The translations under genes were made by a program, and so were the position numbers. Shown in pieces: positions 1 to 8,667 of a stretch of 50,179 bases of DNA; position 1 is the stretch's first letter, and each line of letters begins with the position of its first letter. The notes under the pieces are model-generated. The model did not search any database. It was not told where the DNA came from and worked only from the letters and a program-made list of their open reading frames with translations. The stretch comes from Massilia atriviolacea (GTDB lineage Bacteria; Pseudomonadota; Gammaproteobacteria; Burkholderiales; Burkholderiaceae_D). The stretch covers positions 78,349 through 128,527 of the forward strand of contig NZ_RXLQ01000019.1 in assembly GCF_003953935.1 (NCBI RefSeq). Reading direction: 5' to 3'.

Positions 1-101
1 CGGGGTGGACGCCAGCTTGGGAGGTGAAATCTTGCGTCGGCAAGGGTATGATGTGAAGTCCTTATCGCCAGCATGCCGCGCGGCTACTTTCAGGATCATC
101 C

Positions 102-1805
102 ATGAACCATCCCGTCATTCCGATCGTGGCCCAGGGCAGCAGCCGCCAGCGCAAGCGCCAGGCGCCCAAGGGCCGGCGCGTCGATCCGCAGGCCTTGCTG
201 GAAATCCAGGCCCTGCTCGGCACGCAATCGCGCCAGCGCGACCTGCTCATCGAGCATCTGCACAAGATCCAGGACGCCTTCGGCTGCCTGGCGCACGCCC
301 ACCTCGCCGCGCTGGCGCAGGAGATGAAGCTGGCCCAGGCCGAGGTCTACGAAGTCGCCACCTTCTATCACCATTTCGATGTCGTGCGCGAGGGCGACAG
401 CGCGCCGCCGGCATTGACGGTGCGCGTGTGCGACGGCCTCTCCTGCGAGATGGCCGGCGCGCGCGACCTGCTCGACCGCTTGCCGGCCATCCTGGGCGCC
501 GCCGTACGCGTCCTCGCGGCTCCCTGCATCGGCCGCTGCGAACAGGCGCCGGCCGCCGTGGTCGGCCAGCATCCGCTCGCCCACGCCAGTTGCGAGTCGG
601 TGGCCGACGCGGTAAGCCAGGGCCGCACCACCCACGCGCCGACAGGCTACATCGACTACGACAGCTACCGCGCCGGCGGCGGCTACGTTCTCGCGCGCGA
701 ATGCCACGCCGGCTTGCGCGATGCCGATGCGCTGATCGCCACGATGGAGGAGTCCAGCCTGCGCGGCCTTGGCGGCGCGGGCTTCCCGACCGGGCGCAAA
801 TGGCGCATCGTGCGCGGCGAACCCGGTCCGCGCCTGATGGCGATCAACATCGACGAGGGCGAACCGGGCACCTTCAAGGACCGCCACTACCTCGAACGCG
901 ACCCGCACCGCTTCCTCGAAGGCGCGCTGGTGGCGGCCTGGGTGGCCGGCGTCGACACCATCTATATCTACCTGCGCGACGAATACCACGGCTGCCGCGC
1001 GATGCTCGAAGCCGAACTGGCGCGCCTGCGCGCCGATCCGCCGTTCGCGTCAATGCCGCAACTGATCCTGCGCCGTGGCGCCGGCGCCTATATCTGCGGC
1101 GAAGAATCGGCGATGATCGAATCGATCGAGGGCAAGCGAGGCATGCCGCGCCTGCGGCCCCCGTACGTGGCGCAGGTCGGCCTGTTCGGTTTGCCGACCT
1201 TGCAGCACAACTTCGAAACCCTGCACTGGGTGCGCGCCATCGTCGAGCGCGGGGCCGACTGGTTCAGCGGCCAGGGACGCCACGGCCGCAAGGGCCTGCG
1301 CTCGTTTTCGGTCTCGGGCAGGGTGCGCGAGCCGGGCGTCAAGCTCGCGCCGGCCGGTATCACCGTGCAGGAGCTGATCGACGAATACTGCGGCGGCATG
1401 GCGCCCGGCCACCGGCTCTACGGCTACCTGCCGGGCGGCGCATCGGGCGGCATTTTGCCGGCCGCGCTGAACGCGATCCCGCTCGACTTCGACACCTTGC
1501 AGCCCTATGGCTGCTTTATCGGTTCGGCCGCCGTGGTGGTCTTGTCGGACCAGGATTCGGCGCTGGCGGCGGCGCGCAACACGCTGCGCTTCTTCAAGGA
1601 CGAATCGTGCGGCCAGTGCACGCCGTGCCGGGTCGGTACCGCCAAGGCGCTGGCGCTGATCGAGCAGCCGCAGTGGGACACGCCGCTGCTGGCCGAGCTG
1701 TCGCAGGTGATGCGCGACGCATCCATCTGCGGCCTCGGACAGGCCGCGCCAAACCCGGTCGACTGCGTGGTCAAGTACTTTTCTCATGAATTGGTGGCGC
1801 CATGA
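102..1805 (+). CDS. fdhB: NAD-dependent formate dehydrogenase, beta subunit (NuoE-NuoF fusion)
   Basis: This is the diaphorase subunit of a soluble NAD+-linked formate dehydrogenase; it takes electrons from the alpha subunit and reduces NAD+ at FMN. The first ~170 residues are NuoE-like, with [2Fe-2S] cysteines at 110, 115, 142 and 146. The rest is NuoF-like: a glycine-rich NADH site (GLGGAGFPTG, about 222-231), an FMN motif (DEGEPGTFKDR, about 251-261), GAGAYICGEES, and a C-terminal [4Fe-4S] set (C503, C506, C509, C543). The 567-residue length and the fusion match the two-subunit tungsten enzyme FDH1 of Methylorubrum rather than the three-gene fdsGBA layout. Its stop overlaps the next start (ATGA), implying translational coupling. 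Only 101 bases precede it, so the promoter may lie partly outside the window. The subunit letter varies between naming systems. Confidence 0.93.
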   Translation: MNHPVIPIVAQGSSRQRKRQAPKGRRVDPQALLEIQALLGTQSRQRDLLIEHLHKIQDAFGCLAHAHLAALAQEMKLAQAEVYEVATFYHHFDVVREGDSAPPALTVRVCDGLSCEMAGARDLLDRLPAILGAAVRVLAAPCIGRCEQAPAAVVGQHPLAHASCESVADAVSQGRTTHAPTGYIDYDSYRAGGGYVLARECHAGLRDADALIATMEESSLRGLGGAGFPTGRKWRIVRGEPGPRLMAINIDEGEPGTFKDRHYLERDPHRFLEGALVAAWVAGVDTIYIYLRDEYHGCRAMLEAELARLRADPPFASMPQLILRRGAGAYICGEESAMIESIEGKRGMPRLRPPYVAQVGLFGLPTLQHNFETLHWVRAIVERGADWFSGQGRHGRKGLRSFSVSGRVREPGVKLAPAGITVQELIDEYCGGMAPGHRLYGYLPGGASGGILPAALNAIPLDFDTLQPYGCFIGSAAVVVLSDQDSALAAARNTLRFFKDESCGQCTPCRVGTAKALALIEQPQWDTPLLAELSQVMRDASICGLGQAAPNPVDCVVKYFSHELVAP

Positions 1806-4618
1806 ATGCGATCGGCAGAATTAATCAGGTGGCTCCCGGTCAGCCCGTCGAGCTGGAAATCGACGGCCGCCCGGTACGCGCCTTTGCCCACGAAACCCTG
1901 ATCGAGGTGGCCGCGCGCGAGGGCATCGAGATTCCGCGCCTGTGCTACAAGCCGGGCATGGACACGGCCGGCAACTGCCGCGCGTGCATGGTGGAGATCG
2001 AAGGCGAGCGTGTACTGGCGCCGTCCTGCTGCCGCCATCCGGCCGCCGGCATGAAGGTCGCGACCAGCAGCGCGCGCGCCGTGGCCGCGCAAAAAATGGT
2101 GCTCGAACTGCTGCAGTCGGACATGCCGGAACGCGCCTACACGCGCCACAATGAAGTCGACTTCTGGGCGCGCAAGCTGGCCCTCGGCCAGCCGCGCTTC
2201 GCCGCGCGCAGCCAGCCGGCGCGCGACGCTTCGCACGCGGCCATCACCGTCAACCTCGATGCCTGCATCGCCTGCACGCGCTGCGTGCGCGCCTGCCGCG
2301 ACGAACAGGTCAACGATGTGATCGGCCTGGCCCTGCGCGGCGACCATGCCAAGATCGTGTTCGACATGGACGACCCGATGGGCGACTCCACCTGCGTCGG
2401 CTGCGGCGAATGCGTGCAGGCTTGCCCGACCGGGGCCCTGATGCCGGCGCGCGACGCGGCCCTGGCCGTGCCGGACAAGCGGGTCGATTCGGTCTGCCCG
2501 TACTGCGGCGTGGGCTGCCAGCTGACCTACAACGTCAGGGACAACAAGATCCTGTTCGTCGAGGGACGCGACGGCCCGGCCAACCGCGAACGCCTGTGCG
2601 TCAAGGGCCGCTACGGTTTCGATTACGCGCACCATCCGCAGCGCCTGACGGTGCCGCTGATCCGCCGCCTTGACGCGCCCAAGAGCGGCGATTTCACGAT
2701 GGACCCTGCGCGCGTGCTGGATGTGTTCCGCGAGGCGACCTGGGAGGAAGCGCTGGACGCCGCCGGCGGCGCGCTGGCGCGCATCCGCGACACCCACGGC
2801 AAGCGCGCGCTGGCCGGCTTCGGCTCGGCCAAGGGCAGCAACGAAGAAGCCTACCTGTTCCAGAAGTTGGTGCGCACGGGATTCGGCAGCAATAACGTCG
2901 ACCATTGCACGCGCCTGTGCCACGCGTCCTCGGTGGCGGCGCTGCTGGAGGGGATCGGTTCGGGTGCGGTCTCGAACCCGGTGATGGACGTGACCCTGGC
3001 CGAGGTGGTGATCGTCATCGGCGCCAACCCGACCGTCAACCACCCGGTGGCGGCCACCTGGATCAAGAACGCGATCAGGAACGGCACCAGGCTGGTGGTG
3101 TGCGACCCGCGCCGCTCGGACCTGGCGCGCAGCGCGCACCGCTACCTCCAGTTCAAGCCCGATACCGACGTGGCCCTGCTCAACGCGATGATGCACGTGA
3201 TCGTGGCAGAAGGCCTGGTCGACCAGGACTTCATCGCCAGCCGCACCATCGGCTACGCCGAGCTGGAACAGAACGTGGCGGGCTACAGCCCGGAGCTGAT
3301 GGCGCCGATCTGCGGCGTCGATGCCGACACCATCCGCTACGTGGCGCGCCTGTATGCCACGTCCAAGGCGTCGATGATACTGTGGGGCATGGGCATTTCG
3401 CAGCACATCCACGGCACCGACAACGCGCGCTGCCTGATCGCGCTGGCGCTGATGACGGGCCAGATCGGCCGTCCCGGCACCGGCCTGCATCCGCTGCGCG
3501 GCCAGAACAATGTGCAGGGCGCGTCCGACGCGGGCCTGATCCCGATGATGTTCCCCGATTACCAGCGAGTCGACAATCCGGCGGCCTTGTCCAAGTTCGA
3601 ACAGGCCTGGGGCATGCCGCTCGACGCGCAACCCGGCCTGACAGTGGTGGAGATCATGCACGCCATCCCGCGCGGCGAGATCCGCGGCATGTACATCATG
3701 GGCGAAAACCCGGCCATGTCCGACCCGGACGCCAACCACGCGCGCGCCTCGCTGGCCGCGCTCGACCATCTGGTGGTGCAGGATATTTTCCTGACCGAGA
3801 CCGCCTACCTGGCCGACGTGATCCTGCCGGCCAGCGCCTTTCCCGAAAAGACGGGCAGCTTCACCAATACCGACCGCCTGGTGCAGATCGGCCGCCAGGC
3901 CATCGATCCGCCGGGCCAGGCCAGGCAGGACCTGTGGATTATCCAGCAGATGGCGCAGCGCCTCGGGCTCGACTGGCGTTACGCCCACGTATCGGAGGTG
4001 TTCGACGAGATGCGCCGCATCATGCCGAGCATCGGCGGCATCACCTGGGACAGGCTGGAACGCGAGCACGCCGTCACCTACCCATGCACGAAGGAGGGCG
4101 ATCCGGGCCAGCCGGTGGTCTTCACCGAGCAGTTCCCGCGCGAGTCCGGACGCGCGCGTTTTGTGCCGGCCGATATCATCCCGGCCGACGAGCGCCCGGA
4201 CGCCGAGTACCCGATGGTGCTCATCACCGGCCGCCAGCTCGAACACTGGCACACCGGCAGCATGACGCGCCGCACGGCGGTGCTGGACGCGATCGAACCC
4301 GACCCGGTGGCGCTGGTCCACCCGCTCGACCTGGCGGCGCTGGGCGGCAAGCCGGGCGACGTGGTCACCATCGCGTCGCGCCGGGGCGACGTGGCGCTGT
4401 ACGCGCGCGCCGACGACAGCTCGCCGCGCGGCGCCATCTTCGTGCCGTTCTGTTATTACGAAGCGGCCATCAACCGCCTCACCAACGCCGCGCTCGACCC
4501 CTTCGGCAAGATCCCCGAGTTCAAATACTGCGCGATCCGCGTGACCCTGGGCGGCGTGGTGGAGCAGCAGGGCAGCTTCGGCGGCGGCCAGGTGCTGGCG
4601 CGACTGGCAAGTCCATGA
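1802..4618 (+). CDS. fdhA: Formate dehydrogenase, catalytic alpha subunit (Mo/W-bis-MGD)
   Basis: Catalytic subunit oxidising formate to CO2. An N-terminal NuoG-like region carries a [2Fe-2S] site (C48, C59, C62, C76) and two [4Fe-4S] ferredoxin motifs (C155/158/161/165 and C198/201/204/208). The molybdopterin domain follows, with its own [4Fe-4S] site (C232, C235, C239, C266). The metal ligand is a cysteine: the motif HCTRLCHAS places Cys373 and His374 where selenocysteine or cysteine and the catalytic histidine sit in this family, so no selenocysteine is needed. The C-terminal ~130 residues are a molydop-binding domain. At 938 residues it matches soluble NAD-linked FDH alpha subunits. The gene overlaps its neighbours on both sides by ATGA. 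The sequence alone does not distinguish Mo from W; the downstream tup genes favour W. Confidence 0.95.
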   Translation: MNAIGRINQVAPGQPVELEIDGRPVRAFAHETLIEVAAREGIEIPRLCYKPGMDTAGNCRACMVEIEGERVLAPSCCRHPAAGMKVATSSARAVAAQKMVLELLQSDMPERAYTRHNEVDFWARKLALGQPRFAARSQPARDASHAAITVNLDACIACTRCVRACRDEQVNDVIGLALRGDHAKIVFDMDDPMGDSTCVGCGECVQACPTGALMPARDAALAVPDKRVDSVCPYCGVGCQLTYNVRDNKILFVEGRDGPANRERLCVKGRYGFDYAHHPQRLTVPLIRRLDAPKSGDFTMDPARVLDVFREATWEEALDAAGGALARIRDTHGKRALAGFGSAKGSNEEAYLFQKLVRTGFGSNNVDHCTRLCHASSVAALLEGIGSGAVSNPVMDVTLAEVVIVIGANPTVNHPVAATWIKNAIRNGTRLVVCDPRRSDLARSAHRYLQFKPDTDVALLNAMMHVIVAEGLVDQDFIASRTIGYAELEQNVAGYSPELMAPICGVDADTIRYVARLYATSKASMILWGMGISQHIHGTDNARCLIALALMTGQIGRPGTGLHPLRGQNNVQGASDAGLIPMMFPDYQRVDNPAALSKFEQAWGMPLDAQPGLTVVEIMHAIPRGEIRGMYIMGENPAMSDPDANHARASLAALDHLVVQDIFLTETAYLADVILPASAFPEKTGSFTNTDRLVQIGRQAIDPPGQARQDLWIIQQMAQRLGLDWRYAHVSEVFDEMRRIMPSIGGITWDRLEREHAVTYPCTKEGDPGQPVVFTEQFPRESGRARFVPADIIPADERPDAEYPMVLITGRQLEHWHTGSMTRRTAVLDAIEPDPVALVHPLDLAALGGKPGDVVTIASRRGDVALYARADDSSPRGAIFVPFCYYEAAINRLTNAALDPFGKIPEFKYCAIRVTLGGVVEQQGSFGGGQVLARLASP

Positions 4619-5436
4619 CCTTGCCCGAACTGAGCGAGGCGCGCGCGCCCCTGACCCACGACGTAGAGGTGCTGGACGAACGCGGGCGCCGCTCGACGAT
4701 CGCGATTCCCGCCGAGCGCCCGCTGACGGTGTACGTGGACAAGCGCGAGCTGGTCACCCTGATGACCCTCGGCGGCGCGCCGGAAGCGCTCACGCTGGGC
4801 TACCTGCGCAACCAGCGCCTGGTGGACTCGGTGGCCGACATCGTCTCGGTGCAGGTCGACTGGTCGGTCGACGCGGTGGCCGTGCTCACGCGGGCCGGCA
4901 TCGCCGACGTGGAAGCGCGCACCTCCAGCAAGGTGGTGACCACCGGCTGCGGCCAGGGTTCGGTGTTCGGCGGGCTGATGGACGACATCGACAACATCGC
5001 GCTGCCGCCGGACGCGCGCCTTGCCCAGTCGACCGTGTACCGCATCGTCGACACCATCCGCACGCAGCAATCGATCTACAAGCAGGCCGGCTCGGTGCAT
5101 GGCTGCGCGCTGTTCTCCAACGCCGGCGAGCTGCTGTATTTCGTCGAGGACGTGGGCCGCCACAACGCGGTCGACGCCATCGCCGGGCGCATGTGGCTTG
5201 ACGGCGTGGCCGGCGGCGACAAGGTGTTCTACACGACCGGCCGCCTGACCTCGGAAATGGTGATCAAGGGCGCGCAGATGGGCATCCCCTTCCTGCTGTC
5301 GCGTTCCGGCACCACCCAGATGGGTCACATGGTGGCCGGCAGGATCGGCATGGCGCTGCTGGCGCGCTGCAGCGGCAAGCATTTTTTGCTGCTGACCGGC
5401 CATGGGCGCCTGGACTTCGAACCGCTCGCGGATTGA
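4615..5436 (+). CDS. fdhD: Formate dehydrogenase accessory sulfurtransferase FdhD
   Basis: FdhD passes sulfur from a cysteine desulfurase to the bis-MGD cofactor, which formate dehydrogenase needs for activity. The 273-residue protein shows the family features VHGCALF, EDVGRHNAVDAI and TTGRLTSEMVIKGA. The catalytic loop reads TTGCGQGSVFG: Cys112 corresponds to the essential first cysteine of the E. coli CxxC loop, but the second cysteine is replaced by glycine (Gly115). The start is the ATG inside the fdhA stop (ATGA), giving tight coupling to fdhA. The stop overlaps the tupB start (TGATG). Confidence 0.93.
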   Translation: MTLPELSEARAPLTHDVEVLDERGRRSTIAIPAERPLTVYVDKRELVTLMTLGGAPEALTLGYLRNQRLVDSVADIVSVQVDWSVDAVAVLTRAGIADVEARTSSKVVTTGCGQGSVFGGLMDDIDNIALPPDARLAQSTVYRIVDTIRTQQSIYKQAGSVHGCALFSNAGELLYFVEDVGRHNAVDAIAGRMWLDGVAGGDKVFYTTGRLTSEMVIKGAQMGIPFLLSRSGTTQMGHMVAGRIGMALLARCSGKHFLLLTGHGRLDFEPLAD

Positions 5437-6143
5437 TGTCGCTGCCGGAAGCCACCCGCGCCGCCTTTTCGCTGCTGTTCTCGGGCGACGCCGCGCTGTG
5501 GGGCATCGTGTGGGTCTCGCTGAAAACCAGCGTGCTTGGCCTGCTGCTGGCGGCGCCGCCGGCGGTGCTGCTCGGGTATGCGATCGCCAGCTACCGCTTC
5601 GGCGGGCGCCGCATCGCGATCTGGCTGGTGCAGGCCAGCCTGTCGCTGCCGACGGTGCTCATCGGCCTGCTGCTGTATCTGCTGCTGTCGCGCCATGGTC
5701 CATGGGGTTCGCTGCACTGGCTCTTTTCGCAGCCGGGCGTGGTGCTCGGACAGGCCGTCATCGCCACGCCGGTGCTGGTGGCGTTTACCCTGGCGGCGGT
5801 ACAGGCGCTCGATCCGCGCTACGCCGACACCGCGCGCGCGCTGGGCGCGTCGCGCTGGCGCACCATGCTCACGGTGCTGCATGAAGTGCGCTTCGGCGTG
5901 ATGGCGGCGGTGATCAGCGGCTTCGGGCGGGTGATTTCGGAAGTCGGCTGCGCGCTCATGGTGGGCGGGAATATCGCCGGCCAGACGCGCACCATCACCA
6001 CCGCCATCGCGCTGGAGACGAGCAAGGGCGAATTCGCGCAGGGGATCGCGCTCGGGATCGTGCTGGTGGTGCTGGCGCTGGCCATGAACGGCGCGCTGAT
6101 GCTGCTGCAGGGCGACACGCGCAGCGCGGGAGCTGGCCGATGA
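5436..6143 (+). CDS. tupB: Tungstate ABC transporter permease TupB
   Basis: Membrane permease of a high-affinity oxyanion ABC importer. The 235-residue protein has several hydrophobic segments (about 15-45, 55-85, 100-125, 150-175, 200-225) and a BPD_transp_1 EAA-like cytoplasmic loop (ARALGASRWRTMLTVLHEV). The late motif SEVGCALMVGGNIAGQTRT is characteristic of the TupB/WtpB-like branch rather than ModB. The ATG at 5436 overlaps the fdhD stop; an in-frame TTG one codon upstream is less likely. The order fdhD-tupB-tupC-tupA with overlapping ends places it in the formate dehydrogenase operon. Confidence 0.88.
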   Translation: MSLPEATRAAFSLLFSGDAALWGIVWVSLKTSVLGLLLAAPPAVLLGYAIASYRFGGRRIAIWLVQASLSLPTVLIGLLLYLLLSRHGPWGSLHWLFSQPGVVLGQAVIATPVLVAFTLAAVQALDPRYADTARALGASRWRTMLTVLHEVRFGVMAAVISGFGRVISEVGCALMVGGNIAGQTRTITTAIALETSKGEFAQGIALGIVLVVLALAMNGALMLLQGDTRSAGAGR

Positions 6144-6787
6144 TGCTGCGCATCGACAGGCTGCGCAAGGTGCTTGGCGCGCGCGTGCTGTTCGACCTCG
6201 AGGCCTTTGCGCTCGACGCCGGCCGCGCTTATGTGCTGACCGGGATCAACGGCGCCGGCAAGAGTACCCTGCTGCGCGTGCTGGCCGGACTGGAGCCGGG
6301 CGAGGCGTCCGGGGTGACGTGGCAAGGGCAGCCGCTGGCATTCTCGCCATACCCGCAAGCGCTGCGCGCGGCGATCGTCTACGTGCACCAGCACCCGGTG
6401 CTGTTCTCGACCAGCGTGGCGGATAATATCGGCTACGGCCTGCGCGCGCGCGGCGTCGCCAGGGCGCAGGCCGCGCCGGCCGTGGCGCAGGCCATGGCAT
6501 GGGCCGGCGTCGAGCATCTGCGGGGGAGCGATCCGGCCCGCCTGTCGGGCGGCGAAGTGCAGCGCGTGGCGCTGGCGCGCGCGTGGGTGCTGCGTCCCGC
6601 GCTGCTGCTGCTCGACGAACCGACCGCCAACCTCGACGGCCCGGCGCGCGAACAGCTGATCGCGCTCATTCCGGCCTTGCTCGCCGCCGGCAGCACGGTG
6701 GTCATGGCGTGCCACGACCGCGACCTGATCGGCATGCCCGGCGTGCAGCGCCTCAAACTACGTGATGGAAAGCTCGAAACCAAATGA
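6140..6787 (+). CDS. tupC: Tungstate ABC transporter ATP-binding protein TupC
   Basis: ATPase component of the oxyanion importer. It has a Walker A motif (GINGAGKST), Q-loop region (YVHQHPVLFSTSV), ABC signature (LSGGEVQRVALARA), Walker B (LLLLDEPTANLD) and H-loop (ACHDRD). At 215 residues it is a bare nucleotide-binding domain, without the C-terminal TOBE/mop domain that ModC usually carries; this fits TupC. It starts at ATGATG overlapping the tupB stop, so either of two adjacent ATGs may be used. Its stop overlaps the tupA start. Confidence 0.88.
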   Translation: MMLRIDRLRKVLGARVLFDLEAFALDAGRAYVLTGINGAGKSTLLRVLAGLEPGEASGVTWQGQPLAFSPYPQALRAAIVYVHQHPVLFSTSVADNIGYGLRARGVARAQAAPAVAQAMAWAGVEHLRGSDPARLSGGEVQRVALARAWVLRPALLLLDEPTANLDGPAREQLIALIPALLAAGSTVVMACHDRDLIGMPGVQRLKLRDGKLETK

Positions 6788-7587
6788 TCAAAGCAAGCAC
6801 ACTCGCCTTCATGCTCTGCCTGGCCTGCCCGCCGCTGCTGGCGGGCGAACCGGTCCTGCGCCTGTCCACCACCACCAGCACCGACAATTCCGGCCTGCTG
6901 GCCTGGCTGCTGCCGCCGTTCGAGGCGAAGACCGGCCACAAGGTGCATGTGATCGCCGTCGGCAGCGGCAAGGCGCTGGAACTGGCGAAGAATGGCGATG
7001 TCGACCTGACCCTGGTGCACGCGCGCGCGGCCGAGGACCGCTTCGTGGCCGAGGGCCATGGCGTCGGACGGCGCGACGTGATGTACAACGATTTCGTGCT
7101 GGCCTGCCCGCCATCGGACAAGGCGGACATCAAGGGCGGTTCCGACATCGTCGCCGCGCTGCGCAAGCTGGCCTCGAGCGAAGTGCGCTTCGTCTCGCGC
7201 GGCGACAATTCGGGCACCGACCAGATGGAAAAGAGCTACTGGAAAATCGCCGGCGTGCGCCCGCCATCGGCGCGCTACCTGTCGGCCGGCCTGGGCATGG
7301 GCGAAGTGTTGAGCATGGCGGCCGAGCTGCAAGCCTGCACCCTGAGCGACCGCGCCACCTACGCCACCTACAAGGACAGGACCGGCCTGGCGATCCTGGT
7401 GCAGGGCGATCCGAGGATGTTCAACCCCTACGGCATCATCGCGGTCAATCCGGCGCGCCATCCGGGCATCAACGCGCAAGGCGCGCGCCAGCTGATCGAG
7501 TGGATCACCTCCGCCGAAGGCCAGGCCAGGATCGCCGCCTTCCGCCCGAACGGGCAGCAGCTGTTCTTCCCGTCGGTCCAAAAATAG
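6784..7587 (+). CDS. tupA: Tungstate-binding periplasmic protein TupA
   Basis: Periplasmic substrate-binding protein of the TupABC importer. A short signal peptide (residues 1-20, ending LLAGEP) precedes the diagnostic STTTSTDNSGLL motif (about 28-39); the TTTS loop supplies oxyanion contacts in TupA proteins. Other family features are VGSGKALELAKNGDVDLTLVHA, the VMYNDFVLACPP segment and RGDNSGTDQMEKSYW. The length of 267 residues is normal. It is the last gene of the fdhBAD-tupBCA run. A molybdate-binding role cannot be excluded, but the motif and the lack of a mop domain in TupC favour tungstate. Confidence 0.88.
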   Translation: MIKASTLAFMLCLACPPLLAGEPVLRLSTTTSTDNSGLLAWLLPPFEAKTGHKVHVIAVGSGKALELAKNGDVDLTLVHARAAEDRFVAEGHGVGRRDVMYNDFVLACPPSDKADIKGGSDIVAALRKLASSEVRFVSRGDNSGTDQMEKSYWKIAGVRPPSARYLSAGLGMGEVLSMAAELQACTLSDRATYATYKDRTGLAILVQGDPRMFNPYGIIAVNPARHPGINAQGARQLIEWITSAEGQARIAAFRPNGQQLFFPSVQK

Positions 7588-7649
7588 CGGAACGACGTAT
7601 GATAGCGGCCGTGCGCCAGGCACTGGCAAGGCCGCAAGGAGAGTACATC

Positions 7650-8330
7650 GTGAACGTATTGATATTTGGCGCGACCGGCATGGTGGGGCAGGGCGTACTG
7701 CGCGAATGCCTGCAGGCCGCTGACGTGGAGCAGGTGGTGGCGCTCGGCCGCACTCCGACCGGGCAGCGCCATCCCAAGCTGCGCGACGTCGTGCATGCCG
7801 ACCTGTTCGAGTACGCCTCGCTTGGCACGCGGCTGGACGACATCGACGCCTGCTTCTTTTGCGTCGGCGTGACGTCCTCGCGCATGGCCGAGGCGGACTA
7901 CACGCGCCTGACCTGCGATATGACCCTGGCGGCGGCCAATGCGCTGGTCGCGCTCAATCCGCGCATGGTGTTCGTGTACGTGTCCGGGGCCGGCGCCGAC
8001 AGCAGCGAAACCAGCGCCACCATGTGGGAGCGGGTACGCGGCAAGACCGAAAATGCGCTGCTGGCGCTGCCGTTTCGCGGCGTGTATATTTTCCGGCCCG
8101 GGATGATCGAGCCGCTCGACGGCATCCGCTCCAAGACCCCGGCCTACCGCATTTTCTATGCGCTGATGAAGCCCGTGCTGCCGCTGCTGCGCGCGGCCAT
8201 GCCGAAGCACGTGCTGACCACGCGCCAGATGGGGCAGGCGATGCTGGCGGTGGTGCGCAGCGGCGCCCGCAAGCGCGTGCTGGAAAGCGCCGACATCGGC
8301 GCGCTGGGCCGCCACGCCACGGCGCCGTAA
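7650..8330 (+). CDS. NAD(P)-binding Rossmann-fold protein (atypical SDR, NmrA/HTATIP2-like)
   Basis: An N-terminal dinucleotide-binding motif (VLIFGATGMVGQGVL) places this 226-residue protein among the atypical short-chain dehydrogenase-like proteins. It also has a VYVSGAGADSSE segment and FRPGMIEP, usual in this group. No substrate can be assigned. I chose the GTG at 7650 because AAGGAGA lies 7 bases upstream and because the Rossmann motif starts two residues later; an in-frame ATG further upstream (7600) has no such site. The gap of 62 bases after tupA suggests a separate unit. The next gene begins 6 bases after the stop. Confidence 0.8.
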   Translation: MNVLIFGATGMVGQGVLRECLQAADVEQVVALGRTPTGQRHPKLRDVVHADLFEYASLGTRLDDIDACFFCVGVTSSRMAEADYTRLTCDMTLAAANALVALNPRMVFVYVSGAGADSSETSATMWERVRGKTENALLALPFRGVYIFRPGMIEPLDGIRSKTPAYRIFYALMKPVLPLLRAAMPKHVLTTRQMGQAMLAVVRSGARKRVLESADIGALGRHATAP

Positions 8331-8336
8331 GCACCG

Positions 8337-8663
8337 ATGGGCCGGCGCTACCACCACAGTGTGTACGTGATCGAGCTGTCGAAGGATGTGCTGTACGAGC
8401 CGCGCTTCCGCAAGGCCAATCCCGCTTACGTGAGCGGCAAACCTTGCGTCTACGTGGGCATGACGGGACTGAGTATCGACCTGCGCTTCGACAAGCACAA
8501 GGCGGGCATCCAGGCCAATAAGTTCGTGCAGAAGTACGGCCTGCGCCTGCTGCCGCAGCTGTACGCGGTGTACAACCCGATGCCCTACGCGGGTGCGGCC
8601 GACATGGAAGTCGAATTGGGCATCGGCTTGCGCGAGGCCGGCTACGGCGTGTGGCAGGCCTGA
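8337..8663 (+). CDS. Small GIY-YIG-like protein of unknown function
   Basis: A 108-residue protein with the layout of a minimal GIY-YIG domain. A YVIEL strand (10-14) is followed, after an insert, by CVYVGMTGLSIDLRFDKHKAG (about 37-57), where the second tyrosine-containing strand, an arginine in the first helix and a histidine occupy the expected order. The canonical first GIY tyrosine triplet is changed and the inserted loop (about 15-35) is unusual. The C-terminus has a conserved-looking glutamate (MEVELG). It may be a nuclease-fold protein of altered activity. It probably shares a transcript with the preceding Rossmann protein. Confidence 0.65.
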   Translation: MGRRYHHSVYVIELSKDVLYEPRFRKANPAYVSGKPCVYVGMTGLSIDLRFDKHKAGIQANKFVQKYGLRLLPQLYAVYNPMPYAGAADMEVELGIGLREAGYGVWQA

Positions 8664-8667
8664 GCGC

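Noticed and set aside
5-1789. Long plus-strand frame over fdhB (594 codons)
   Set aside because: Out-of-frame shadow: rich in Arg, Pro and Gly with no family pattern, while the frame from 102 has complete NuoE/NuoF motifs.
2905-2930. Possible selenocysteine in formate dehydrogenase
   Set aside because: The active-site codon is TGC (Cys373); there is no in-frame TGA.
1784-4321. 845-codon antisense frame over fdhA
   Set aside because: High-G+C shadow of an intact, motif-rich gene. The same applies to the long antisense frames over pepN (23311-25974), katE (31220-33697), the RND pump (35771-38908) and the TonB receptor (47629-49596).
2905-4614. Extension of the FdhD frame upstream to 2905
   Set aside because: The extra residues are an out-of-frame reading of fdhA; FdhD length and the ATGA overlap set the start at 4615.
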